Assembly: GCF_003112455.1 (NCBI RefSeq)
Contig: NZ_BDQX01000339.1
Coordinates: 72,853-136,852, forward strand
Direction of reading: 5' to 3'
Source of the DNA: Paenibacillus agaridevorans
GTDB taxonomy: Bacteria; Bacillota; Bacilli; Paenibacillales; Paenibacillaceae
DNA: 64,000 bases
A program made the position numbers and the translations under genes. Shown piece after piece: positions 24,931 to 33,193 of this stretch (position 1 is the first letter of the stretch; the number at the start of each line of letters is the position of its first letter). The notes beneath the pieces were generated by a model, which made no database searches, had not been told where the DNA came from, and saw only the letters and a list, made by a program, of their open reading frames with translations.

Positions 24931-25518
24931 CTAAGGGCTAAGCGCCTTAGTAAATATGCGCACGCTTTCTTCAATAAAATCGTCCAGCACATCTTCCGAG
25001 ACCGCTTCTTCGTCATTTAGTCTATTGATGAAAGCCCCGTAATTCATCCACATAAACGATAAGGCCTGGATCTCTGGATTAGAGGTGACCACTTTGCCTT
25101 CCGATGACATTGCAGTTAGATAATCAGTAAGCAAATTTTTTAAGTGGGTGGGATTGCGCGAAGCCTCTTGCAGAACAGAGTCAGGTAAAGTACTGCTACC
25201 TTTAAGCGCGATCGAGATTAATTTTCTATTCCGGTTCATAATGTTGTGATACGTTCGACTCACTGTAAGCAGGTCCTCTTGCAGATATCCCTTAAGATCT
25301 TCGTTAAAAAGCCTGGTCATCTCATTGCCATAGTGAAACCGGCTAAAGGCGGCCTCAAGCAGTTTTTCTTTTGTTCCAAAATGGCGAAATAAAGTGACTT
25401 CGTTTACTCCGGCAGCTAGTGCGATTTCTTTGGTCGTGGTGCCGTCATATCCTTTTTCGGCCATGAGGTTGATAGTTGCCAACAATAATTTCTCGCTTGT
25501 AGTCGGAGTAGCGCTCAT
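24931..25518 (-). CDS. TetR-family regulator upstream of the dehalogenase
   Basis: A 195-residue ligand-responsive repressor. Residues 8-55 are the TetR DNA-binding domain (KLLLATINLMAEKGYDGTTTKEIALAAGVNEVTLFRHFGTKEKLLEAAF); the rest is a helical ligand-binding domain of unknown specificity. It is the first gene of a two-gene unit with the haloalkane dehalogenase, and a palindrome lies just upstream of its start, fitting autoregulation. A good AAGGAGGAAT precedes the ATG. The ligand may be related to the dehalogenase substrate, but that is inference. Confidence 0.92.
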   Translation of the reverse strand: MSATPTTSEKLLLATINLMAEKGYDGTTTKEIALAAGVNEVTLFRHFGTKEKLLEAAFSRFHYGNEMTRLFNEDLKGYLQEDLLTVSRTYHNIMNRNRKLISIALKGSSTLPDSVLQEASRNPTHLKNLLTDYLTAMSSEGKVVTSNPEIQALSFMWMNYGAFINRLNDEEAVSEDVLDDFIEESVRIFTKALSP

Positions 25519-25537
25519 GAGATTCCTCCTTCCTTAA

Positions 25538-25555
25538 TGCAAGTACTTGCTTGCA
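25538..25555. promoter_or_regulatory. Candidate TetR operator
   Basis: A perfect 12-bp palindrome GCAAGTACTTGC (25539-25550) lies 20 bases before the TetR start, inside a wider TGCAA-8 bases-TTGCA repeat (25538-25555). Its size and position are typical of TetR autoregulatory operators, so it likely governs the regulator/dehalogenase pair. Confidence 0.6.
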
Positions 25556-25735
25556 TTTCATTTTAGATCGGGTCTAACTAAATGTCAAACTTTTTCATCT
25601 GCGACGAATCCTTATGAATAATATGGCGAGCTCACGATGATCAGGAAGAGCTTAATATCTAATCAGAAGGCGAAGAAAGTGGACTCTATTCTTATACGAG
25701 AACAAGGATATTGCGCTGTAACGATCGTAGCCGGA

Positions 25736-25765
25736 TTGTGGTTTGGTCTGCCTTTATGATACAAT
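25736..25765 (+). promoter_or_regulatory. Promoter of the erm leader transcript
   Basis: TTGTGG (25736-25741) and the extended -10 TGATACAAT (ending 25765) are 18 bases apart. Transcription would start near 25772, about 30 bases before the leader peptide and 420 before erm. The stretch 25560-25735 between the TetR operator and this promoter shows no other feature. Confidence 0.65.
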
Positions 25766-25800
25766 AACAACAGTTTAAGGAACGGAGGGTTGTCCTGACG

Positions 25801-25851
25801 ATGGGTGCAGTTAATTACGGAAGATTACGTTTTGTCACTTTGTCCCGCTAA
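25801..25851 (+). CDS. Erm leader peptide with RLR arrest motif
   Basis: A 16-residue ORF reading MGAVNYGRLRFVTLSR, preceded by CGGAGGG. The segment RLRFVTL closely parallels RLRFPTL of the ErmD leader, in which macrolide-bound ribosomes stall at the Arg-x-Arg motif. It lies on the erm transcript between the promoter and the first terminator hairpin. Drug-induced stalling here would change the downstream RNA fold and switch on the methylase. This is inferred from homology to the known ErmD system. Confidence 0.85.
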   Translation: MGAVNYGRLRFVTLSR

Positions 25852-25923
25852 CTTCATAGTGAACAAAGGCTCTGCCTGCGAGCGGAGCAAAACGGAATCG
25901 GTCTGCCCATTTCAGGATATCCT

Positions 25924-26040
25924 ATTGCATAATTGAAGGATAAGGGACAGCGTGTCTGTCTCTTTTTTGCGTGTACAAAATAAGCACGGCATTAATCTTC
26001 TCATACCAAGGGAAAGTTGACGCTTATTCAATTATGCAAT
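25924..26040 (+). promoter_or_regulatory. Long-range inverted repeat in the erm leader
   Basis: ATTGCATAATTGAA (25924-25937) is the exact complement of TTCAATTATGCAAT (26027-26040). The 14-bp pairing would enclose the first terminator and so could hold it in a separate domain or compete with other folds. It is a likely element of the attenuation switch. Confidence 0.55.
25944..25968 (+). terminator. First attenuator terminator in the erm leader
   Basis: GGGACAG and CTGTCTC form a 7-bp stem (one G-U) with loop CGTGT, followed by six T. It lies about 90 bases after the leader stop codon and 225 before erm, so it can abort transcription when no ribosome stalls on the leader. Confidence 0.7.
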
Positions 26041-26125
26041 GAAACCTACAGCGAGCTGTTGTCCCGATGCTCACAGGGACGCTTGTTTGAATGCGCATAT
26101 TGGTTGTTACATTCCCGTTGTTCCG

Positions 26126-26156
26126 CCGCAGGCCCGCGCCTGCGGTTCTTTTGTTT
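26126..26156 (+). terminator. Second terminator and RBS-masking fold before erm
   Basis: CCGCAGGC / GCCTGCGG is a perfect GC-rich 8-bp stem with a 4-base loop, followed by TTCTTTTGTTT. Flanking it, CCCGTTGTT (26114-26122) is complementary to AACAACGGG (26173-26181), which overlaps the erm ribosome site. The same region could therefore act in termination or in hiding the start of erm. Confidence 0.65.
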
Positions 26157-26193
26157 ATCCAAGAAACTTAACAACAACGGGAGGAACGAATCT

Positions 26194-27030
26194 ATGCGCA
26201 AACAGAATAAGAAACATCGAACGGTTAGGAAACATAAAGCGGGGCCGAACTTTTCGGGGCAGCATCTGCTGCATCACCCGCGTACAATTAAGCAACTAAT
26301 TGACACGATACAGCTGCAGCCAAGCGATACCGTGCTAGAGATCGGCGCAGGCAAAGGAAGTCTTACATTTCCGATTGCCGCAAGAGCAGGCAAGGTCATC
26401 GCTGTAGAGAATGATGCAGATTTCGTCAGGATGCTCCGAGCCAAAGCGGAAGACCATCCTCACATTAACATTATAGAAGCCGATTTTAGGCAAATGAGGC
26501 TGCCGGCCGGACCCTTCTGCGTAATCGCCAATATTCCGTTCTCTATCACAACGGCCATTCTCGATAAGCTGCTTGGGTTCGAAGGCAGATCATTCCAGCG
26601 AGGGGCGCTGATCCTGGAGAAAGGAGCGGCTATTCGATTTACGGAAAGCGCTACGCTGGATCCGAGGCTGCTCCTATGGAGAATGCAATTTCATTTCGAC
26701 ATGAGGAAGGTCATTCCGCGCACTCATTTTGCGCCGCCGCCTCGCGTTGACGCTGCTATCATTCGAGTTGCAAGAAGGGATACCTCTCTAGTCCCCGAGA
26801 AGGAAAGAAGGCGATTTGCCGCCTTCGCGTCATATCTGCTTCGTGAACCGCGACTTATGGCAGAGCATGCACTGGGAACCATATTCACGCCGGCACAATT
26901 GAAAATTACATTGAGACTTGCACATGTTAGACGTGAGCAAGCAGTCGCTTCACTATCGCTTGAACAATGGGCATCGCTCTTTCTTGCCATGCTGCAGCAT
27001 GTCGCTCCTCATCGTTGGCCGAGAGGGTAA
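26194..27030 (+). CDS. erm: 23S rRNA adenine-N6 methyltransferase, Erm(D)-like
   Basis: It methylates A2058 of 23S rRNA and so confers macrolide-lincosamide-streptogramin B resistance. The start at 26194 follows CGGGAGG; an upstream in-frame extension to 26017 belongs to the leader. The 278 residues show the basic N-terminus, GPNFSGQHLLHH (17-28), SAM site EIGAGKG (49-55), E72 in VEND, D97 and the catalytic NIPF (113-116). The C-terminus (GTIFTPAQLK ... LQHVAPHRWPRG) parallels ErmD rather than the housekeeping KsgA, and the N-terminus lacks KsgA features. The inducible leader of the ErmD type upstream strongly supports this. It could confer intrinsic or acquired resistance; no mobile element is nearby, so an intrinsic gene is likely. 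Confidence 0.93.
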   Translation: MRKQNKKHRTVRKHKAGPNFSGQHLLHHPRTIKQLIDTIQLQPSDTVLEIGAGKGSLTFPIAARAGKVIAVENDADFVRMLRAKAEDHPHINIIEADFRQMRLPAGPFCVIANIPFSITTAILDKLLGFEGRSFQRGALILEKGAAIRFTESATLDPRLLLWRMQFHFDMRKVIPRTHFAPPPRVDAAIIRVARRDTSLVPEKERRRFAAFASYLLREPRLMAEHALGTIFTPAQLKITLRLAHVRREQAVASLSLEQWASLFLAMLQHVAPHRWPRG

Positions 27031-27185
27031 GTGTCCGGCCGCATGGCCCTGGCGATGTATGTATGGTATGTATAGCCGTAGAACAGAGCGCCGATTGAGG
27101 ATCTGGCGATTAATTTTGAAATGCTTAATTAAACTTGAAAACCAATTGGCCTCATTCTTCGTGTTAGAAGAAAAGGAGGGAAACG

Positions 27186-27737
27186 ATGCGAGTGATCATG
27201 TCCATGTTGTTTACACGCAAAATGGTTGTCGAGAGTGAGCAGTCTGAGCAGTTGGACAACTCCATTCGCACAGCTTACGACCGCCATATCAATCTTGTTT
27301 ATCGGATTTGCTTCTCTATGATGGGAAACAAGCCGGATGCGGAAGATGCGGCTCAATCCGTATTCATAAAGCTTATGGAATGCGGCAAATCTTTTGTTGA
27401 TGTCGAGCATGAGAAGGCGTGGCTGATCGTGACTGCACAGAATCATTGCCGCGACCTGCTCCGCAAATGGTGGAGAAAAAAGGTTGTCGATCTAGAGAGC
27501 AGTTCAATGGAGCAAGCAGCAACGAAAGCGAATACGGTTTTGACCTGCGATATGGAGGAGGAGTTAAATAAGCTTCCCGCTAAGCAACGACTAGTCTTAT
27601 ATCTCCATTACTATGAGGGGTATAGGATAAACGAGATTGCTATTATGCTCAAAATGAATGTGAACACAGTAAAAACGCAGATGAGAAAGGCGAGGAAACG
27701 TCTGAAATTGGAATTAGGAGAGGATGACTATGAATAA
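27186..27737 (+). CDS. ECF-type RNA polymerase sigma factor
   Basis: A 183-residue alternative sigma factor. Region 2 (about 30-95) includes VYRICFSMMGNKPDAEDAAQSVFIKLM and KAWLIVTAQNHCRDLLR; region 4 (about 120-178) includes LPAKQRLVLYLHYYEGYRINEIAIMLKMNVNTVKTQMRKARKRLK. The start has AAGGAGGG. It overlaps the next gene, a membrane protein with a cytoplasmic N-terminus, by 8 bases, the usual order for a sigma and its anti-sigma. The natural target might include the surface phosphatase gene downstream, though no promoter was verified. Confidence 0.92.
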   Translation: MRVIMSMLFTRKMVVESEQSEQLDNSIRTAYDRHINLVYRICFSMMGNKPDAEDAAQSVFIKLMECGKSFVDVEHEKAWLIVTAQNHCRDLLRKWWRKKVVDLESSSMEQAATKANTVLTCDMEEELNKLPAKQRLVLYLHYYEGYRINEIAIMLKMNVNTVKTQMRKARKRLKLELGEDDYE

Positions 27738-28602
27738 AAACGAATTACATGCACACTTCGAGAATATGACGCCTAACGAGAGACAAAAGGCGAGAATGAG
27801 GGCCAATATTCTAAATTCCAGGCAACCGGTTGCACATACGAAAGTGTGGGCAAGGCTGCTGAGCGCCAGGTGGGCAATTCCGGCCATTTGCCTTGTGTTG
27901 GCGATCGCTGTCTTCTTAAGTGTCCCGTTCGGAGAGAAAACAACCGCGTATGCCATTGATGTAAGAATCGGGGAAGACGGACCTGCCTTCAGACTGGCGG
28001 ATAATGAGAAGAGGCCAGGCGAATACGGCACAATAGTCAGCAATGTAGATTCAAGGCCTGGATTGGAGTTTTATATCGATGGCGAGAATATCGCGAAAAT
28101 AGAAATTTCTACACAAAATGAATATATTTACGCCGTGGATTGGACGAAGACGCAGGACGAGAAATTCTGGAATTCTGAGCTTTATCAAACTTTTGATGAA
28201 GAAAGCCAAATATCCAAAGCTGATTTTGGCTTGCTTTATGACAAGAAAATCACGATGAATTTCGATGAGGATTTCAACAACCACGGGGACATCTGGTACC
28301 GCTGGACGGCATGGAATATGTACAAGTGGGCAGCAGAAGATGACTATGCTCATTTTCTCGGAGCGAATCAAGCCGTGCCAGAGGACTTGACATCTCAAGA
28401 GGCGCTGGCGGCCGCTGCAGGCAACGACGGATCCGGTATCGGACATATGCAGTTGGACGAATATCCCGATGAGCTGAAGGAAGACCAGATTACGATTGTC
28501 ATTACAGATCGGGAAGGCAAGCGCACGAAGAAAGTCATTCACGTTAAAGTCAGCAACAATGAGCTGCGACAAACCGTCGTTACGGCCAGCTTAGAGGAAT
28601 AA
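27730..28602 (+). CDS. Probable membrane anti-sigma factor
   Basis: The product (290 residues from the ATG at 27730; an ATG at 27724 sits too close to the AGGAG site) has a cytoplasmic basic N-terminal stretch of about 45 residues, one membrane helix (WAIPAICLVLAIAVFL) and an extracytoplasmic domain of about 225 residues. That domain is rich in charged and aromatic residues, has no Cys, and I do not recognise it. Its overlap with the ECF sigma gene argues that it binds and holds that sigma until an outside signal acts. The N-terminal segment is short for a zinc-type anti-sigma domain and lacks its HxxxCxxC motif. Confidence 0.75.
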   Translation: MNKNELHAHFENMTPNERQKARMRANILNSRQPVAHTKVWARLLSARWAIPAICLVLAIAVFLSVPFGEKTTAYAIDVRIGEDGPAFRLADNEKRPGEYGTIVSNVDSRPGLEFYIDGENIAKIEISTQNEYIYAVDWTKTQDEKFWNSELYQTFDEESQISKADFGLLYDKKITMNFDEDFNNHGDIWYRWTAWNMYKWAAEDDYAHFLGANQAVPEDLTSQEALAAAAGNDGSGIGHMQLDEYPDELKEDQITIVITDREGKRTKKVIHVKVSNNELRQTVVTASLEE

Positions 28603-28743
28603 GGAGAGAATAAGCGAACGCGTCATTCTGCTGGTTTCGCAAAACAATAAAATTCCTTTACAACTAGATTGATTTCTCTTAACAAATGATTGTTAGACTC
28701 CTTGGAGATATACAGATATTGCGAGGAGAGAGAGGATCATAAC

Positions 28744-31700
28744 ATGAACATGTTAGCAAAGGAATGGCGCAAGAAAGTCATATTCTCGTTGGTCTTAACG
28801 CTTTTAGGAGTGGAATTGCTCGCGGCAATGGGGGGCAAGGCCTCCGTCCATGCGGCCGACGGAAGCGATTCAATCGTGATGGTAGAAGACTTCGAAGACG
28901 AGAATGTAATTGCCGACATCAAGTTCAATCCGAAACGGATGCACGAGGCTACGCTCCATCTGGAGTCTAATCCCAAGTATGTGCGGAATGGAGCGCACTC
29001 CGCTAGAATCGACTACGACATGATCGATATCGTGGACAATCCCTCCCAAATCGAGGTTGGCTATCAAAGCGGCCATCAACCGGTTTCGGGATACCCGACC
29101 AAAGTGGGCATGTGGGTGTACGGCCACAACGAAGGTCATCTTCTGACGACGAAATTCAGGGAGCTTGGAGGCAGCGGCTCTTCCTTTCAGGCCGAGTTTT
29201 ACAATGCGGATAACGACGGAATCAACTGGACGGGCTGGAAATATATCGAGGCCGATATTCCGCAAGGGAAACAAGGCCCGATCATTCTCGAACTCTTTTT
29301 CCAACTGAAGCAATCCGATATGAGCAAAAAAAATAAAGGCTCCATTTGGGTTGACGATATTCGCTTTATCTATGGAGAAGTGAACGAGGATAACGATGTC
29401 CCCGTTCTTACGGCAATAACGCCGCTGGAGGATGAAGTTTTAACAGCCCCGCTGGCGGCCTTGCAAGTGGGGATTGCCGACTTGGATTCCGGTCTGGATA
29501 TGACTTCGTTGTCCGTGCATTTGGACGGCAAGGATATTACGGCCGATGTGCAGTATTCGCCAGATACACATGTATTGTCTTACCCGGGCGAGTCGGTGGA
29601 CGGAGGATATCATGTTCTGGATATCCAAGTTAAGGACAAGAACGGCAATCCGGCGGAGAAATCGTATGCCTTCACGATCGAAGCCGGAGAACGCCTCTCC
29701 ATGACGGCGCCCGAAGAGGCGGTGAGCAATGAGATCTATGCCGTTAAGGTGGGCATGAATGACTACGCGAATGCGGATTCGGCTGGATTCGAATTGGCCT
29801 ATGATCCGAACACCCTTCGATTCGAAGGGCTGGCGGAAGTCAACGGCGTTGCGGCCACTTCGACGGTCGATAACGACAAGGGGATCGTGCAAGTGAACCT
29901 GGACGGTATAACCCCGGCAACGGCCGACGAAATCGTGACGGTGAACTTCAAAGTGAACTCCGCGGCTGTGCTGGAGCGAGGCGAAGCTTACAAGTCCATC
30001 ACGATGAGCAGCTCCGAGCTAGCGTCTGGCGGCACGCCGACAGGCAACCCGCTTGCAACGCCCATTCGCTACACGATCGCATTCCCGTATCACCTGGAGC
30101 TGACGGGAGTCGGAATCGATACGACGACTACTTTCACGGTTACGGATCGCAATAACCAGCCGTTCGAAGGCGCGGATATTTTCTTTACGGGTCTGTTGAA
30201 GCAAAGCTCCGTCATAACGATCACCGCCGCAACGACTAACGTATACAAGGACGATGATTCTTCCTCCGAACTACTGAGGGTTGCGACGGCAGGCCAACGG
30301 TATTACGCATCGGCTGAGCCTGACGACGGTTGGTTCGAGGTGATTTTGCCGGACGGTAAGACATCGGGTTACATTGCCGCAACCGACGTGAGCAGTCTAT
30401 CGCTCAGCGGCAGTCTGGGCCGAACGAATGCCCAGGGGCAATTGACGACGGATCTCGCGACGTTGGCGCGTGGCAGCTATCAAGTGCAAGCGGTCAACGG
30501 CACGGAGAACAGCAAGGTTGTCAAATATGATGTCGTCGAACAATACGGCTCCAGCATGCCGGAATACCTTCAGACGTATGTCGCGGAAGACTTGTCGACG
30601 CAACTAAGCGCGGCATGGCAGACCAATTCGGCAACTCGGGATACGTTTATTCAATATATCGAAGCAAGCGAATGGGGAGAGGGCGAAGAGCCGGAAGTTT
30701 CCCTCGTCAAAGAACAACAATCCGAGAGCGAGCTTCAAGTACTCAGCTTGAAAGAGAAGGGCAGCAAGGGCGAAATTCGCTTCCACAATGTTCTGGTCGA
30801 GAATTTGAAGCCGAATACGACTTATAAATATCGGATCGGGTATGAGGATGCTTGGTCGACATGGCACTCGTATACCACAATGGATCAAGATAAAGCTACG
30901 CCGTTCTCCTTCTTGTACGTGACGGATTCTCACACGAAAGAAGATGATGGCCTAGAAATCTACCAAGAGCTTATGTCGAATGCCTTCACGCAATATCCTT
31001 CCACGCAATTCGTTATGCATGGAGGAGACATAGTGGATGCCGGCGGCGCTTTCGATGAGTGGAAACAGTTCTGGAGAGCTTCTTCGATCTATGCGACTAC
31101 GTATCCATCCGCGCTTACGCTTGGGAACCACGACGTCAAGAGCGAGGGCAAGGACGTGTTTACCAAAGGCGCGAACTTCCCTGTGAACGGACCGGAATCG
31201 CAAATGCAATACGCCTATGCTTACGATATCGACGATACGCATTTTGTCGTGTTGAATTCGGAAGGCACGAAAGAGCAAATGATCGATCAAGCCGCTTGGC
31301 TGCAAGAAGACCTGGAGCAAAACGACAAGAAATGGACGATCGCGATGTTCCATCGCCCTGCTTACCATACAGAAGCGGGCCGCGACACGCTTGTGGAGTA
31401 TACGCAGACCTATTTTGCGCCGATCCTGGAGAAAATGGGCGTAGACTTGGTGCTGGTCGGCCACGATCATGTGTATTCGCGCACTTACCCGATGCAAGAA
31501 GGAAAGCCGAATAAACAAACGAATGAGGGAACGGTCTACCTGGACGGCGGCGCCTCTGGCTGGAAATTCTATGATGGCTCAAAGTTTGATTACCTGGAAG
31601 AAATATTCGACGAAGATGTTCCCGTCTATTCCGCAATCCAAGTTACGCAGGACGAGATCCGAGTCGAGGCGCGCACGAGCGAAGGCGTTCTGATCGACGA

Positions 31701-32856
31701 GTTCTCTGTTATGAAGCCGAAGACCGAGGTGCCGTCTTTGCCTGGCACAGGCGGCGGGTTACCTACGGTGCCAACTCCGAATGCGGATAAGGTGCTGTCC
31801 GACAAGGAAGTTACGGAAGCCATTGAAGCCGGACGACTTGTGATTGATCTAAGCGGAGAAGGCGGCACGATTCAAATTCCAACCGGATTGGCTGCTCTAT
31901 TTAAGCAATTAGGGGACGGAGAGGTCGTCATCACCGTGCCTAATCAGCCGAATATTGTTTTGAGCGGACAAGAGCTGAACAGACTGCTGCTGGATAATGG
32001 CAAAGCGAAGACGGTTGAAATCGTGGTTGAATATGCAACCCAAGCTGAACAACAAGCTTACGAGAATCAAATTCAAACGTCGAAAAAGACGGCAAAAGCC
32101 GCAAGCAAAGCCTTTACGGTTAAGGCAATGGCAGGCGACCAAGCGGCCAGCGTATCTTATACTCTCGGCATTAAACAGGACGATATGACTTCTTACACGA
32201 ATTTGTACGAAATCGGCAGCGACGGCAAACTGACGTTGGTTCAAGCGAATGTTGTTTTGTCCGCGGATGATCCCGAGCTGCTGACTGGGCATTCTTACAT
32301 TGCTATCGAGATTGTAACGAACTACGCGGACTTAAATCGCGATCATTGGTCGTACGATTACGTGCAACTGTTATCTGCGGCTGACCTGGTTAACGGCGTA
32401 GATTCCGAGAGGTTCGCTCCCACCGCAACGATTACCCGCGCGGAATTTACGGCGATCATCGCCAGAGCGCTGAAGCTTACAGCAAGCGGAGAGGGAACGT
32501 TTAATGACGTGGAAGCCGAGGCTTGGTACGCAGATGCAGTCAACGCTGCAGCCGAAGCGGGAATTATCAATGGTAAAAGCGCGCAGCAATTTAATCCGCA
32601 TGGCAAGATTATTCGCCAGGAAATGGCGGTTATCATGAGTCGGGCTTATGCGTTCATGAACGGGAAAAGCGCGGAGAACGGTCAGACGGCAAGCTTTAGC
32701 GATATGGAGGATGCCGGGGCTTGGGCCATCGAGGCGATTGCACAGGTCGAGAAGTTAGGAATCATTCAAGGCAGCGGGAACGGCAAGTTTAATCCGCAAA
32801 ACTCCTTGTCGCGCGCCGAAGCGGCTAAAGTGATCGCCAAGCTTCTCTATCTGTAA
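28744..32856 (+). CDS. Giant S-layer-anchored purple-acid-phosphatase-like protein
   Basis: A 1370-residue exported protein that should sit on the cell wall and hydrolyse phosphate esters outside the cell. The start at 28744 follows GAGAGAGG; the signal peptide ends near VHA (38). In order: a carbohydrate-binding-like domain (42-210), an Ig-like domain (217-315), a cohesin-like domain (317-445, ADSAGFELAYDPNTLRFEGL), an SH3b-like domain (489-550), a purple acid phosphatase N-terminal domain (604-720), a calcineurin-type metallophosphatase (720-990) and, after a linker region, three SLH repeats (about 1195-1370). Metal ligands are visible: TDSH, GGDIVDAG, LGNHD, MFHRP and VGHDHVYSR. SLH repeats bind pyruvylated wall polymer. 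It lies downstream of the ECF sigma/anti-sigma pair and has its own spacing and promoter region, and an intrinsic terminator follows. Confidence 0.88.
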   Translation: MNMLAKEWRKKVIFSLVLTLLGVELLAAMGGKASVHAADGSDSIVMVEDFEDENVIADIKFNPKRMHEATLHLESNPKYVRNGAHSARIDYDMIDIVDNPSQIEVGYQSGHQPVSGYPTKVGMWVYGHNEGHLLTTKFRELGGSGSSFQAEFYNADNDGINWTGWKYIEADIPQGKQGPIILELFFQLKQSDMSKKNKGSIWVDDIRFIYGEVNEDNDVPVLTAITPLEDEVLTAPLAALQVGIADLDSGLDMTSLSVHLDGKDITADVQYSPDTHVLSYPGESVDGGYHVLDIQVKDKNGNPAEKSYAFTIEAGERLSMTAPEEAVSNEIYAVKVGMNDYANADSAGFELAYDPNTLRFEGLAEVNGVAATSTVDNDKGIVQVNLDGITPATADEIVTVNFKVNSAAVLERGEAYKSITMSSSELASGGTPTGNPLATPIRYTIAFPYHLELTGVGIDTTTTFTVTDRNNQPFEGADIFFTGLLKQSSVITITAATTNVYKDDDSSSELLRVATAGQRYYASAEPDDGWFEVILPDGKTSGYIAATDVSSLSLSGSLGRTNAQGQLTTDLATLARGSYQVQAVNGTENSKVVKYDVVEQYGSSMPEYLQTYVAEDLSTQLSAAWQTNSATRDTFIQYIEASEWGEGEEPEVSLVKEQQSESELQVLSLKEKGSKGEIRFHNVLVENLKPNTTYKYRIGYEDAWSTWHSYTTMDQDKATPFSFLYVTDSHTKEDDGLEIYQELMSNAFTQYPSTQFVMHGGDIVDAGGAFDEWKQFWRASSIYATTYPSALTLGNHDVKSEGKDVFTKGANFPVNGPESQMQYAYAYDIDDTHFVVLNSEGTKEQMIDQAAWLQEDLEQNDKKWTIAMFHRPAYHTEAGRDTLVEYTQTYFAPILEKMGVDLVLVGHDHVYSRTYPMQEGKPNKQTNEGTVYLDGGASGWKFYDGSKFDYLEEIFDEDVPVYSAIQVTQDEIRVEARTSEGVLIDEFSVMKPKTEVPSLPGTGGGLPTVPTPNADKVLSDKEVTEAIEAGRLVIDLSGEGGTIQIPTGLAALFKQLGDGEVVITVPNQPNIVLSGQELNRLLLDNGKAKTVEIVVEYATQAEQQAYENQIQTSKKTAKAASKAFTVKAMAGDQAASVSYTLGIKQDDMTSYTNLYEIGSDGKLTLVQANVVLSADDPELLTGHSYIAIEIVTNYADLNRDHWSYDYVQLLSAADLVNGVDSERFAPTATITRAEFTAIIARALKLTASGEGTFNDVEAEAWYADAVNAAAEAGIINGKSAQQFNPHGKIIRQEMAVIMSRAYAFMNGKSAENGQTASFSDMEDAGAWAIEAIAQVEKLGIIQGSGNGKFNPQNSLSRAEAAKVIAKLLYL

Positions 32857-32868
32857 CGGGATACAAGA

Positions 32869-32916
32869 AAAGGCCGGCAGTTCGCTCGAAGAGCGGCTGT
32901 TGGCCTTATTTTATAG
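32869..32916 (+). terminator. Terminator after the surface phosphatase gene
   Basis: AAAAGGCC ... GGCCTT arms enclose a further CGCTC/GAGCG pairing, followed by ATTTTAT. It lies 13 bases after the stop codon. The rest of the gap to 33020 holds only a small GGATGAA/TTCATCC hairpin (32934-32950). Confidence 0.7.
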
Positions 32917-33019
32917 TCGATGTACTCAGGGAAGGATGAATGTTTCATCCTGATTATCCCTTTAAACGACGTCTTTTCGAATTCCAGTATTTTACCCAAT
33001 AATCCCCTTGTTCATCTTG

Positions 33020-33054
33020 AAAAAAATGAACACCTATCAAGCTAAGAGGTGTCC
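33020..33054 (-). terminator. Terminator of the minus-strand two-component operon
   Basis: On the minus strand, GGACACCT and AGGTGTTC form an 8-bp stem with an 11-base loop, followed by ATTTTTTT. It lies about 140 bases downstream of the response regulator stop. Confidence 0.65.
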
Positions 33055-33193
33055 AGACTTTTTTGAAATGGTAGTATGGCATGCAACTCTCCTCCATTAA
33101 ACGATTCCACGTATACGCTTAATAGTATAAAAGAGGGAGTTTAAAAACAGTTTAAAATGAGAGCCGCAATAAATACTGGCTAGTTCGATGGGA

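Noticed and set aside
26017..26193. N-terminal extension of Erm by 59 codons
   Set aside because: The extension reads through leader hairpins and lacks a ribosome site, and Erm homology begins at the Met at 26194.
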